Positions 12,530-23,519 of a DNA stretch of 64,000 nt are shown in pieces. Positions within the stretch are counted from its first letter, which is position 1, and every line of letters starts with the position of its first letter. Source of the DNA: Platanthera guangdongensis (lineage: Eukaryota; Streptophyta; Magnoliopsida; Asparagales; Orchidaceae); contig CM077147.1 in the NCBI GenBank assembly GCA_039583875.1, positions 112,092,440-112,156,439 of the forward strand, read 5' to 3'. A program made the position numbers and the translations under genes. The notes beneath the pieces are model-generated. The model saw nothing but the letters and a program-made list of their open reading frames with translations, made no database searches and was not told where the DNA came from.

Positions 12530-14155
12530 ACCCAAATATTCAAAATGTCGAACAAGTTCAAAATTTTGAAGTAGATGTCAGCTCACATTTTGAAACTGAC
12601 ATTATGTTTCAGTCTAAGGAAGAACTTGTTGATTGGGCTCATCAGGTTGGAAAAAACATTGGCTATATTGTAACTATAAAGGGATCGGATAAGATTGATG
12701 GGCGGTTAAAACTGTGTGCGTCCTTAGGTTGTGACAGAAGTGGCCACTACCGGGAAAATCAAAACAGAAAGGGTTGGGTAAAGAAGGGGCTTCGTAGAAC
12801 AACGTCCAAACATTGTGGATGTTTATTTTCGGTTAAGGGACAAAAGTAAGCAAATGTAGAAGAATAGAAGCTTCAGGTACTGTGTGGTGTGCACAACCAT
12901 GATAAAGTACATTTAGAAGCGCATGCAAACGCCAGTAGATTAGACGTTGAGGAGGAAAAATTAGTTGAGCAAATGTATGGTGCAGGTGTGAAACCACGGA
13001 AAATACTATCCACTGTGAAATCAAAAAATATTAGAAATGTTACAGTTATCCAAACAATTTACAATGCAAGAGCAAAACTACTGAAAAAAAAATTTAGATG
13101 GTCGTACTCCGATACAGTTTCTATACAAGTGCATAGAAAATGCAGGCTATGTTAGTTTCAATAAAGTCCAAGAAAATTCAAAGGAACTATATAGTTTATT
13201 TTTTGCACATTCGATTTCGATTAAGCTAACAAATATGTTTCCATCAGGTTTTCAACTTGATTGCACATATAAGACCAACAGATATCGAATGCCATTACTA
13301 TGCATAGTTGGAAAGACATCAACCACCAAGTCATTATTTTCATGTTTTACCTTTATGTATGATGAAACTCAGTCAAGTTATGAATGTGATTTGCAATGTT
13401 TTAAGTCCCTTTTTGAGCCTGAATGTTTGCCATCAGTTATGATTACAGATAGAGAGATTGCTTTGATGAATGTTATTGCCAATGTATTTCCACATACGAA
13501 GAATATTTTATGTCGTGTGCGCATTAATAGAAACATTCTAGCTAATTGTAAGAAGATGTTCAGTAGTGGCAAGGATTTCAAACGTTTCATGAAGGTGTGG
13601 AAAAGGTTGATTGAAGTTGGTACGGAACGTGATTTCAATGTTGCTTATAAGAAAATGGTTATTGAGTTTTCATCTTTATACTCTGATGTACTGGGTTATA
13701 TCACTACCACTTGGTTAGAGCCCTATAAAGATTGTTTTATTTCTGCATGGATTGATAAGTACTTCCACTTGGGCAACTCATGTACACATCGTGTGGAGGG
13801 GGGACATAGCCAATTGAAAAAATTCGTAGAGGTTTCAATTGGTAATTTGACAACTATATGGAATACTTTCGATCAAATGTTGAAGCTTCAACATATAGAA
13901 ATTAAACGGTCGTTTGGCGAGAGTTGTATCAAAGTTAGCAAAGATTTCACAAGTCCCTTGTATACAGATTTAGTGGGAAAGATTTCTATACAAGCCTTGA
14001 CATTAATTAAAGAAGAAGAAGATTTAGTTAAAAGAGGGGGCAGTTCAAGTTATTACACGAGTGCTCACACTATAAAAGGTATACAATTGGGTTGCCATGC
14101 ACACATGAACTTTTCTCGTATATTAATAACTCCAAAGCACTCCCTTTATGGCTAG
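12530..14155 (+). pseudogene. MULE-1 transposase: FAR1-like domain plus DDE core (frameshifted)
   Basis: FAR1/WRKY-GCM-like region at about 12600-12910 (FQSKEELVDWAHQVGKNIGY, CDRSGHYRENQ, KHCGCLFSVKG, then GVHNHDKV), a zinc-binding fold that contacts the TIRs in relatives. The transposase core follows: first Asp in FQLDCTYKTNRY, second in MITDREIALMNV, Glu in HRVEGGHSQLKK. Breaks: in-frame stops near 12849 and 12870, a one-base shift in a run of nine A residues near 13083-13091, and a stop at 14153. The motif after the second Asp reads LCRVRINRN where MULEs have LCRFHISRN, so the conserved CxxH has lost its His. Best read as a dead transposase, not a domesticated FAR1 gene, because it lies between matching TIRs. 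Confidence 0.85.
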
Positions 14156-14259
14156 TTCACGGGCATTGGAAGCAGTTAGTCCTAAATGAGAATTTTAAGG
14201 TGACTTGGCGAACAATATAGACATGGAGCTTGAAGCGGTGGCCAAAACATTCTATGACT

Positions 14260-15100
14260 CAACTGCACAACAAAAAAAATCAAAAGGAAACTAAGAGAAA
14301 TTATAGATCCAACATTGAGTCAAACTATGGAGCCAAATGTACCGGTCAAGTTAAAAGATAGGCCAAAGGGAAGCTACAAAAAATTTAAGGAAGACATTTT
14401 GTCTACAAAACACCTCCTTCTCATTTTGAAAATGCATTATTGGAGGAGAAAGTCACGGAAATAAAAAAAACAAAGAATGAAGTTGTCGGTTCGCAAAAAC
14501 ACAAATTTTGTTATAAAGATTCGGCATTATTTTACACCCTTTTGGTCTACCCATATTGTTGATGCCTATGACGTTGCTGGTGATGATCATTGTGGCTTCA
14601 GAGTAGTTAGTGATGCGTTGAATGTAATTGGTGGTTGGCAACAAGTACGAAAGGATCTATATTGGGAGCTTGAAACTCGGTGTGATGTGTATGATGATAT
14701 GTATGGTAGCATCCGAAGATTGGAGTTGTTGGACTCTCTACAGTGCATAGAAACTATTGCGCCATTTGATAAATGGATGACACTACCGAATATGGGACTA
14801 GTTATTTGTTCATGTTACAATATAGCAATGGTTCAACTGTCAAAGACGCAAAGTTTGACATATTTTCCACTTAATCCATCAATGTCGGAGGTTCCAACAC
14901 TTATTTGCATTGAGTTTGTAAATAACAATCACTTCATTCGGCTAGTCTTGAGTGCTTGCTCAACGATGCCATATATTTTTCTTTCATGGAGTACATATCA
15001 CGAACAAGTTGCGAAAAATTGGAGAGTGCATTACAATGAACGGTTGCAAGGAACACCGTCGGCAACGGGACCAAGTACATTACTGACATTGGATAATTGA
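14260..15100 (+). pseudogene. MULE-1 OTU-like cysteine protease domain
   Basis: Starts with a linker (KRKLREIIDPTLSQTMEP, RPKGSYKKF) usual between MULE transposase and OTU regions, with stops and a shift near 14460. The OTU part (open from 14477) has AGDDHCGFRVVSDAL, where the Cys is the expected nucleophile, although the family usually has DG rather than DD before xC, and NNHFIRLVL, whose His is the expected general base. Between them are LELLDSLQCI and PFDKWMTLPNMG. In other proteins OTU domains cleave ubiquitin linkages; the role in a transposon is unknown. It ends at 15098-15100, about 450 bp before the subterminal repeats. Confidence 0.8.
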
Positions 15101-15533
15101 TAATGAAAAGTGGTATGTATAAGTTTTTTATGCAATTTCACTTAAAGTTATTTTCAAATGATCATGTTACAACTATTAATATTAATTTTTCTTCATATGC
15201 AGACAAAAAGACTGACAAAATACAGTGACAAATTAGGCCAAAAACGATGCTAAATATTTTCAAGGAAACTTTAGAGGTCTAGTTTTGCCAAAATTTTGGA
15301 CTATTTATATTAATATTAAATCATATTCTATAGGTTTTAGTTCAACGTATTAATATTATTATCTTCTTCATTTTTGCATGCTAAAACATCGGTGTGAAGC
15401 AAGGTCATATTAGGCTATAATCATGACTTATTTTGAATGTTAACTATGTTCGTATGGACTTTAGAAAAACTAAAATTAATTACATTATGATGTTTTGGGA
15501 AGTTTATTTATATCTATGTATTTGTGGTGTCAT

Positions 15534-15689
15534 TATTGCGGCTAACAATTATGTTTGCGGATAGCTAATTTATAAAACAGTGGTTTGCGGATAACAATTA
15601 TATTTGTGGATAACTAATTTGAAAAATAGTAGTTTGCGAATATCAAATATTTGCGGATAGCAAAAAGTGGTTTGCGAATAACAATTCCC
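15534..15689 (+). repeat. Right TIR and subterminal repeat array of MULE-1
   Basis: About six copies of a GTTTGCGGATA-type motif (GCGGATAGCTAATTT, GCGGATAACAATT, GTGGATAACTAATTT, GCGAATATC, GCGGATAGC) end in the 20-bp TIR at 15670-15689. Confidence 0.8.
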
Positions 15690-16155
15690 AAAAAATATAA
15701 TACATCATAAATAATAAGTGGAAAGAAAAAGGTGATTGTTATGGGCAAACCTATTTTGAATATGTGCAAACTAATTTTATGGGCAAACCAAAAATTTATA
15801 TGTGCAAACAAATTGTTACGGGCAAAACAAAATAAAAATTTCTAAATTCTTTAGCAAAATATAAACTACAGTTTAGCATCAACATTAAACTTTAACGCAT
15901 TACAAAAATTTCTAATTCATTGTAGAAATCTTCTTTTAGCGACAATTTTTTGCTCCAATTGTTGCACCTGTCAAAATAATAATAATCAATGATTGAAAAC
16001 ATATATTTATTCGAAAGTGTAGTTATCAATGTGTATGTTGTATAGTACCTTTAAGTCCAGCACATTGATTGAAAAACATCGTTAATTATAACATCAACTA
16101 TTTTGGCACCTGCAATAGTACACATTACTTAGGTTTAAGATAATATATGAATTAA

Positions 16156-17253
16156 TTAAAAATACAAATAGAGTATATAATTAAATTTGTACCATTTTTC
16201 AACAAGTTCTTCATGGTACCTCCCCCAAATCGAGAAAGTTGGAGGTAGTGGGCAATCATCACGCATAATTAGTCGTACAAAATGATTTCCTTGAATAAAT
16301 CTCATGAATATTATTCTTCGAAAGACCGGTGGTGGTGAATGCAATGACAAGAAAGTGAAATACTGAAACATACTGAAATGTACTAATTTGATATTGTAGC
16401 AAGAAGCAATGATTAGCCCCATATCAGACATTGTCATCCACTTATCCAAAGGAGCGAGAACAACCTCACAATCTAGTGAATCCAACAACTCTAATCTTCT
16501 TACTTTTCCAAAAATTTGCTCATATAACTCCTCTTTTTGTTGAAGCTCTTGTGATAGTTCTTTACATACTTGTAACCAATTATCCCACATTTCCAATCCA
16601 TTGTTGATTGCTCGGTATCCACAATGCCCATCTCCCAATACATCTACAACATCGATAATATAATTTGATGTGTGTGGTGGCATTTCTTTACGAATGACTC
16701 TAAGTAGTCTCTTTTCCGTATTTGCTTTCTTTTTGGTGACATGTTTTGCAGGATTTGTCAAGATTAATTGCTCACTCATCAAAACATGTTTAAATAGGGA
16801 GGGATCCCGTTTCGTTAACAAGTCTTCGCTTGTAAAGTTCTTGTACCTTCCTCTCGGCCGACCCTTTAATCTAGTAGGTACAGATGGTTCCACTGTTTGA
16901 ATTAAACAAGGATCCATAAGTTCACGAAGCTTTCGTTTGATCTCTTGTTTTTGTAGTTCAGAAGTATTATTATATCTTCTAAGGATGGCTTCAAATTCCA
17001 CATCAATTTCATTAGGCTCACTTGCCTCAACTTTAATGTCCTGATCTTCTTTGTCTTCATATAGAGAAAGTTTTTTCCAATAATCATGTATCATCCATAT
17101 TGGAAATGAATTATTTTGTGTTATGTATGGTAATAATTCGTCTACACAAGGTAATCCAAATGTATATTTAGTTTTATGTGTGCATTCTCCAATTAATGAT
17201 TTTCCAGTCCTTGCTAAAAAAATCTTCCTTTTTAATATAATCCAAAGCTGCAA
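16156..17253 (-). pseudogene. MULE-2 OTU protease domain with linker
   Basis: A 365-codon open frame: a linker of family type (IKRKLRELMDPCLIQ, RLKGRPRGRYKNF), then the OTU domain with VLGDGHCGYRAINNGL (Asp-Gly-His-Cys, the canonical nucleophile motif), RRLELLDSLDCEVVLAPLDKW and GNHFVRLIM (catalytic His). Unlike MULE-1 it keeps the DG pair. In an intact gene it would be fused to the transposase upstream; a shift near 17200 now separates them. The C-terminal end runs to 16156, close to the left TIR. Confidence 0.82.
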
Positions 17254-18700
17254 AAGAGATACATCCCATTAACTCAGAATATAAAGGAGTGTTGAATACC
17301 TTGCTAATTTGAATGGTGCTTTGCCCAAAAGCCCTCTTAATTTCTGTATGTTGTAAAGTAATCATCTGATCAAAAAATTTCCAAATAGTGCTTAGGTTGC
17401 TAATTGAAACTTACAAAAATATCTTAAGCTGACTATGACTGCCCTCAACACGATTTGTAGTACAGTTACCTAAGTGCAAATGTATGTCCACCCATGCGGA
17501 AACAAAATATTCTTTACATGGTGTTATCCACGTGGTGACCACATAAGAGTACACTTCCGGGTAATACACTCGTAGTTGTTTTTAAAATCAAGAAATAGTC
17601 GGTAAAAATCTGATTCTCTTTTAGAGTTCACTAATTGTTGTCATGTTGCTATGAACTCCTCTCATTCTTCTCCTTTTTTAAACAATCTCTTACAAAGTGC
17701 TAATATATTCCTGCTTATATGAAATCTGCACAAAATATTTTTGTCTTTTGGAAAGATTAATGCAATTGCATTCATTAATGCAATTTTCCTATCTGTTACC
17801 AATACGGTTGGCAAATGTTTTTGATCCAAAATAGATCTGAAGCAGTCAAGAGCCCATACATAACTTGCTTGTACTTCATTAGACATGAACACAAAAGCAA
17901 CATAAAAGGTATTGTTGGTTGAAGTATCACCAATAATACATAATAGTGCTAATCTGTATCTGTTTGTCTTGTACGTACAATCCAACAAAAACACACTTTG
18001 AAACATTTTGCATAATTTAACTGCAACAGGATGAGCAAAAAAAAAGGTTTTCCAACTGATTAGTAACAACAATGACTTTGTTAAAGCTAATGTATCCACC
18101 ACTAGTAATACATTTGTATAACAATTGAATTTGCGTGCCCCCATCCAATTCAACTCTCTACATCTTCGCCCTTTTATTATAAATTGTTCGCATTGTCGTG
18201 GTGTTAGAAGGATCTCTTTTTTTCAAAGCCGATAGTATTTTCCTAGGTTTTACCCCGGACGAATACATGTCCTCCACGATCTTTTCCTCGACTTCATCTA
18301 GTTTACATGCATGGGCATGTGCTTCAAGATGAACCATTTCATGGTTGTGTGATCCTCACATAACTTCAAGCGTCCACACACCTACATGTGCATTTTTTGA
18401 CCTTTAAGTGAAAATGAACATCCACACCTCTTTATGGTAGTTCTTCGCAAATTTTTTTTGACTCATCCTTTACATTATTATTTCTCACAATAATAACCTG
18501 CTCTGTCAAATCCCAAAAAAACTCAAGGCTTAAGTCTACTAGTAAGCTTGTCAGCACCTTGAATTGTCACAACAAATCCTAATTCCCTCGCCTTTTGTTG
18601 AACCCAAGATACTAACTCCTCCTTAGATATAAAACATTGTGATGTAATAAAATGAATTCCAACGTCATTTTTCTGTTTGTTGAGATGATTCTCCACATGT
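17174..18700 (-). pseudogene. MULE-2 transposase with FAR1-like N-terminus (multiple breaks)
   Basis: The FAR1-like part is at about 18660-18530 (SKEELVSWVQQKARELGFVV, then IQGADKLTSRLK). The core at 18153-17662 has the first Asp in VFLLDCTYKTNRYRLALL, the second in LVTDRKIALMNAI and an intact LCRFHISRNILALCKR, the CxxH motif. The Glu region near 17450 (NRVEGSHSQLK-type) is frame-disrupted. A helical C-terminal piece (MITLQHTEIKRAFGQSTIQIS) lies at 17365-17174. Stops and shifts split it into at least four segments. Confidence 0.8.
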
Positions 18701-19462
18701 CAATAATTTCATATTTTCCATACTAAAATAAAGTACCAGATCTGGAAATGAACAAATAAAATCAACAATTGAGAAGCTTACTTGACTAAAGTACATACAA
18801 AAATAAACCAAGCTTAAATCTTAAACATCCACACATCTAACATATAAACGTGCATTCAAAAAAATGAAGAACAAACCATCAAAAAATGGGTGAGGGCTTA
18901 ATAAACCAAGCATAAATGGATGAAACAAGCTTAAACCCTATACAACCACACATCTATAAAATTTGAAAAATCAAAAAATCTAAATGGACAATGATACCAC
19001 AAAAAATCGGGTATTGCTTGCCTTGAAACACACTCGAAAGGACACAGGAAATCAGCAAACAAGGGTACCTTTCCTCCAGGTCGAAGCTTCTAAACCTCCG
19101 GGACACAAAAATCGGGAGAGAGGCAGCTGGCGTGTGTTGGAGATGCAGAAAACCGGTTAGGCTCACCGGCGTGTGCTGGAGAAGCCCGCCTTTGAAGTTT
19201 CCGGAGGAGTTGTCTCAGGCGATGCTAGGAGAGAGGCGGTCGTAGGTCAATGCGGGGAGACAGGCGGTCGTAGGGCAGAATCGAGAGAAAGGTCGGGTGG
19301 GGAGCGACAGAATCGGGATAGGGGGTGTGGGGAGTGGTTTTCCCGGATCCAATCAAACCCTAAATATAAAATAGTTATTTAATGTTTTTAATTTTAACTT
19401 TTGGTTTGCACCTATCCAAAAAAAGTTTGCCCATAACAATCACCAGGAAAAAAGTGAAGTCT

Positions 19463-19870
19463 TCAGGGCTCATGAAGGGGATTGTTATGATTCGAGGCTA
19501 ATATGTGTGTGGCCCACCAACTGACCTTGAGCGCAGAGCATAGCTCATCTTGGATTTTGCGGAGACCTCCCATGTGGCGGTGGATAATCTCTTCAGTCTG
19601 CCGAATGTGGTCGGTCATCCTAGCCATGTCGCTGGGAAGGCCCACGCTTCGGGAGATGTTATGAACATTGTTGTCCAATGTGCAAACCTTATGCACCACC
19701 TCAGCCATCTGAACCTCCAAGATCTGGATGTCAAAGTATTTGCGCTCAACACGTTCGAGCTGAGACGTAAACTCGTTAACCAGGGACAATCGAACTTCCG
19801 CAATGATCAGGTGACAGTTGAGCTCGCTCCCCCCCAACGCCTTCAGCTGAATTTCATGCGAGCTGAGCAA
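19463..19870 (-). pseudogene. Remnant of an unidentified retroelement-like ORF, coiled-coil segment
   Basis: 135 codons on the minus strand, helix- and coil-like (LVNEFTSQLERVERKYFDIQILEVQMAEVVHKVCTLDNNVHN, then QTEEIIHRHMGGLRKIQDEL). I do not recognise it firmly. It resembles the coiled C-terminal part of the large extra ORF in some plant gypsy elements of the Tat type. More minus-strand pieces upstream (20274-20615, 21189-21518) could belong to the same decayed ORF. No catalytic motif is visible. Confidence 0.35.
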
Positions 19871-20273
19871 AGCGAGGGAGAGGGCCCAAAACTCGCTAAA
19901 AGAGATGCTTGGGTCCGCATAGAGCTCACTGTCTAGTGAGGCCAGACAACACCGAGAAGAACCCTTAAGAGTCGGACCTACATGAGTTTTTCAAGAACTA
20001 GAGCGTCCTTTCAAAGAGCAATATCATCTCTCCACAAAGAGCGAAATGCAAGAAGGAGCTTACCCCAGCGGTGCTGAGGGCTCTCCCTCTCCTACAAAGG
20101 GAATACCTTTGAGTTTTCTCCTATCCTTGCCTGCGACGATGATCCTAAGGATCATGGTCTTGTTGAAGGCCACTACGCTCACCCCGATTCGACTGAGGCG
20201 TCACCTCCACTCCCTTCCCGCGAGACATGGTCTAATCGGCGGGCGCTCCATGCGAAGGCACAACTTCAGTTTC

Positions 20274-20615
20274 TTATAGAGGAAATGTCTGCGGCACAAC
20301 AGTTAAGCTCGACCGAAATAGCCAAGGAGTCCCATCAGGGGGTGAGCCGCCAGGTACCGGCAAAAAATGCATCTCGGCAGTGACGGTGGTGGAGGTCATG
20401 ACAATGCGGCTCGTCGCGAGTGCGACGGGTGCGAGTGGCCCTTGCGAGTGTGATCCGCTCAGTGAAAGCAAAGTTGTGTCGTCGAGCTCTTTCAAAGAGA
20501 AGACGTGCATGGAGTTCGGTGTTAATGCCTTAGCTAGATGCAAGATCTCTCGGTCCTTGCCAGAGACGCACACTGTAAACAAAGAAATTAGCCAAACGAG
20601 GTGATAATCCTGCAA
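20274..20615 (-). pseudogene. Remnant ORF segment, probably the same decayed retroelement ORF
   Basis: 113 codons with SGKDREILHLAKALTPNSMH, a Ser/Thr-rich middle and GGSPPDGTPWLF. It lies upstream, on the same strand, of the coiled-coil remnant. The sequence between is stop-rich. Function not recognised; grouping is by strand and position only. Confidence 0.3.
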
Positions 20616-21188
20616 AGGAAGGACCTACTCTCCAGGCATGACGATGAGGTTGGTCTGCGCCTCGCCTGGAGGGGCATCGCCGTCCCCTCCTTACATGGAG
20701 GAGGGGTTGTCATAATCACCCAGGGTTAGGTCCGTGATGGACCCGAAGGCCGCCTAAAAAGGCTGTCAAGAGATAAAGAAATTGAGTCGGTGAGATCTCA
20801 ATGAAACATGTCGTGACTTGCGAGCAGGTGTCTACCTCATTGACTCATTTTGGGCGCGAGTCCGGAAGCTAGTCAACAATGGCAGAGGAAGCGAACCTCT
20901 TTGCGGAAGGTTCATCCTCTTCCCCAAGGATCTTGGTCCCGCCTAGAGTGGGGTGTTGCGCAACCATAATATTGGTCTGCTTCCTATTCAAGGCTCATTG
21001 CAGCCTCTCCCGCCAAAACAAGTCGCGAGAGGGAGGTTTATCAAACCTCGACATGAGGTTGCTCCTCAAAATGTCCTCGATGGCCGAAAGCTGGTGAGTG
21101 TTGCACGAAGACTTCATTGCCCTCTCAGCAGGCGTGTCGGTCATCATCTTAAGGGGTGAGCTCTCTCATTCCTCTCAACAACCATAGT

Positions 21189-21518
21189 CTAAAGTGTGGA
21201 TTTCAAAATCCCCAACCTATACTTATAGGGGAGGGATTCTGTCGAATAACTCGACAGGACTACACCTCGCTGAACAAGGGTTGTATGATTCTTTCCAAAC
21301 TCTGGACAAGCTCGTAAAGAGCGGGGATTACGTACAACCCATAATCGACGAGATAAGCCCAAGATTAAACATAGCCCTTGATTCCCAGAGGGTGGGTTGA
21401 GACTTGAACCCTCAAGAAAGATCGAATTCCATCTTGAGCTCGCTGGCAAGATCGAGATATTGAAGTCCTGCTTGTCCACGAGCTTGCTACAGTAAAAGCT
21501 CGGTTTGTCATCAAGCAT
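21189..21518 (-). pseudogene. Remnant ORF segment upstream of the coiled-coil remnant
   Basis: 109 codons (MLDDKPSFYCSKLVDKQDFN, then SLNPPSGNQGL). The frame stays open a little further upstream with acidic, Leu-rich sequence (GELERHVELHCV). Not recognised. The stretch 20616-21188 between this and the next remnant holds further minus-strand peptide-like sequence but no long frame. Confidence 0.3.
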
Positions 21519-21659
21519 AACACAGTGGAGCTCAACGTGCCTTTCTAGCTCGCCAAAGTGGAACCTGTCGCAGAATACCTCACCTAAAGCGGCCTAAATC
21601 ACCCTGCCTCTTTCCGAGGCCTCCAACAAAAAAGTCACCAGATCGCCAGGTACTACATA

Positions 21660-22537
21660 TATTACGGATGTCCCACGGCAGTCGGGCTCCCCGACATCGG
21701 GAGGAAGGGTTCTCATCCGACCACCAGGCACCATAACAAATCTATAGACGACACACCCTAGCCCCTCTTTACACCTATGTCTCAGCGTGGCGTGTTGTTG
21801 AGGTCGAGGGGCTCGAACCTGGAACCTCCTTGATAAGCTGCCCTTAACACGACTTTCATCACCAACTAAGCTAAGTCGTGTTAGGGGCTGCTTATCAAGG
21901 TGGTTATGGGTTTGAGTCCCTAGTCTCAACAACCTCCCGTGCTGAGACACAGGTGCAGAGAGGGGTTGGGGTATGCGGTCTGCAAACTTGTTACAGTACC
22001 AAGTGGTCTGATGAGACCCTGCCTACCGATGTTGGGGAGCCCGAGTGGCATGGGGCCCTATAACATAAAGTGCACTTTTATGTTACTGGGGTTCCAGCCA
22101 CTCAGGCCCTCCAACATCAGGAGGCAACTAGCCATTCAAGGGCGCTTGACTGGGTCCACTACCCACTGACCTTTCGGCCCTCATCTGACCCGAAGTACCA
22201 TAACAGGTCTACAAACTGTACACCCACATCCATTACCACACATGTTCTCAGTGTGGTGGGATATTGAGGCCATGGTTCGATCCCCGTACCTCCTTGATAA
22301 GAAGCGCTTAACGCTCATCCTCATCACCAGCTGAGTTGCGATAATGGGTGTAGGGTTATGATCTGTAGACCTGTTACGGTACTTCGGGTTGAATGAGGGC
22401 CAGAAGATCAGGGTAGCGGACATAGCCTTGGCACCTGAATGGCCAGAAGATCAGGGTAGCGGACATAGCCTTGAGTCCCTGAATGGTCGGTTGCCTCCCG
22501 ATGTTGGAGAGCCCGAGTGGCTAGAAACCTTGTAACA
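21660..22537. repeat. Block Q: two head-to-head SINE-like palindromic units
   Basis: Four related arms alternate in orientation: minus 21660-21875, plus 21876-22063, minus 22081-22335, plus 22336-22537. Arms 1 and 2 meet at a hairpin (TTGATAAGCTGCCCTTAACACG against CGTGTTAGGGGCTGCTTATC, split by about 21 nt). Arms 2 and 3 meet tail to tail at a near-perfect palindrome, TAACATAAAGTGCACTTTTA, at about 22064. Outer ends read TATTACGG and CTTGTAACA. A shared core AGAGGGGTTGGGG is at about 21958. No target duplication is evident (ACATA left, CTGTT right). The last arm has an internal 43-bp tandem repeat (22398 and 22441). Confidence 0.8.
21809..21873 (-). other. tRNA-like Pol III promoter (A and B boxes) in block Q
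   Basis: On the minus strand TAGCTTAGTTGG (21873-21862) fits the tRNA A box and GGTTCGAGCCC (21819-21809) the B box, about 43 nt apart, a normal spacing for a tRNA-derived SINE head. There is no acceptor stem or anticodon arm, so it is not a tRNA gene. A plus-strand arm keeps a diverged B box, GGTTTGAGTCC (21909-21919). Confidence 0.75.
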
Positions 22538-23519
22538 CTGTTTCTACAAAAGGCGGTGGTAGCTATTCGCAGACCGTATATCCCTTGGATTGTATATAAA
22601 TAGGATCCCCCTGGCACAAGTTGGTTAAGGTTCCTTTTCTAATTTTTATTAAATTAACCTCATTTAGCTATCTCCTTAATGCTATTCTGATTAATCTATG
22701 GATTCTTTCCTCAGTGAATATAATGGGGATCAATTTGTATTTAGCATCAATTTAAAGAGAGTTTGTGTAGTAAAACTAGGGTTATAAATAAATTATGATG
22801 ACGCGTCCTTCCACTCCTGTTGATAGGACTGGCTTCTAGTTCCGTCGACGGGAGGTTATGCTTTCTACATCACAGATCCCACTTACCTCGTTGTCATGTT
22901 CCTGTCCTTCGATCTTGCTGACGAATGGTTTTGTGTTCATCGTCGATCCCGCAACTGCTCCTCTCGGCTTTGATCTCATAACTACTCTTCTGCGTTCGTC
23001 GTCAATCCCGTGGCTACTCTTTGACTGCATCTCTCTAAATCCCATCTGCCCAAGATTTCAACTATCAACGAACAAGGTACTTCTTCTCTGATCCTGCTAG
23101 TCAAGTCGACGATTATGACAGAACTCGCCTGGAGCTTGATTCTTTCCCGATGTGCTTGGTTGTTGCGCCGATGATGTGGTCTGACATCCAGATCTGTGCT
23201 CATGCCCTCTCGACAATTCCAGACAATGTCCTTCATGCTTCGGACGATTCCAGCCACCTCCAGCCACCTCTATACGCCTCCAACCGCTTCTCCCCATTCT
23301 TCGACCACTTCCAGCTACTACTACTCCTTTTGTGTGTTGATCTCTCGCCAATGCTGAAACTTTATGGTCTTTAATTGTCTTTGCAGTGTTGGCATTATCG
23401 GTGTGTTTTATGAATTCATGCATGGTTGTTCCACGTGTGGGGGAGAATTTGGGATGAATGAGCTTTAGATGGTATTTTTTGACTCTCGTTTTAGTCTCAC
23501 ATGACCTCTAGCTTATGTT
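22538..23519. other. Unassigned stretch between block Q and the copia fragment
   Basis: AT-rich to about 22840, then mixed composition with short tandem similarity (two GTTCRTCGTCRATCCCG words near 22935 and 22993). Overlapping short ORFs on both strands show no domain. I see no terminal repeats or promoter elements I can support. Confidence 0.35.

Larger units (their letters stand above)
11501..15689 (+). mobile_element. MULE-1: Mutator-like element with OTU protease
   Basis: Seen: terminal inverted repeats GGGAATTGATATTCGCAAAC (11501-11520) and its complement with one mismatch (15670-15689). Inside the ends are repeated TTTGCGGATA-type motifs. Between them lies a plus-strand gene with a FAR1-like DNA-binding region, a MULE transposase core and an OTU cysteine protease. 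Known: MULEs encode DDE transposases and usually make 8-11 bp target duplications; plant families with captured OTU or Ulp1 peptidases exist. The flanks (TAAATAATA left, AAAAAATAT right) do not give a clean duplication, so decay or rearrangement at an end is possible. Confidence 0.85.
15731..19444 (-). mobile_element. MULE-2: second, related Mutator-like element with OTU protease
   Basis: Perfect 20-bp TIRs: GGTGATTGTTATGGGCAAAC at 15731-15750 and its complement at 19425-19444. The subterminal part at 15740-15832 repeats GGGCAAAC and TGTGCAAAC. The gene is on the minus strand, so the two MULEs are tail to tail, 41 bp apart. Its TIR matches that of MULE-1 at 16 of 20 positions, so the families are related but distinct. 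Flanks (AAAGAAAAA left, AGGAAAAAA right) are A-rich and only roughly alike, so a target duplication is not proven. Confidence 0.85.

Noticed and set aside
12530..15100. Host FAR1-like or OTU protease gene
   Set aside because: Flanked by matching TIRs and subterminal repeats, with stops and a frameshift; a MULE gene.
15690..15730. Clean target duplications for the two MULEs
   Set aside because: Flanks are A/T-rich and match only partly; ATAAATAATA on both sides of MULE-1 is not directly adjacent on the right.
19173..19382. 69-codon Gly/Arg-rich plus-strand ORF
   Set aside because: Lies in the 5' leader end of MULE-2, antisense to it, without recognisable motifs.
21809..21919. tRNA genes
   Set aside because: A and B boxes only; no cloverleaf or acceptor stem, and embedded in SINE-like arms.
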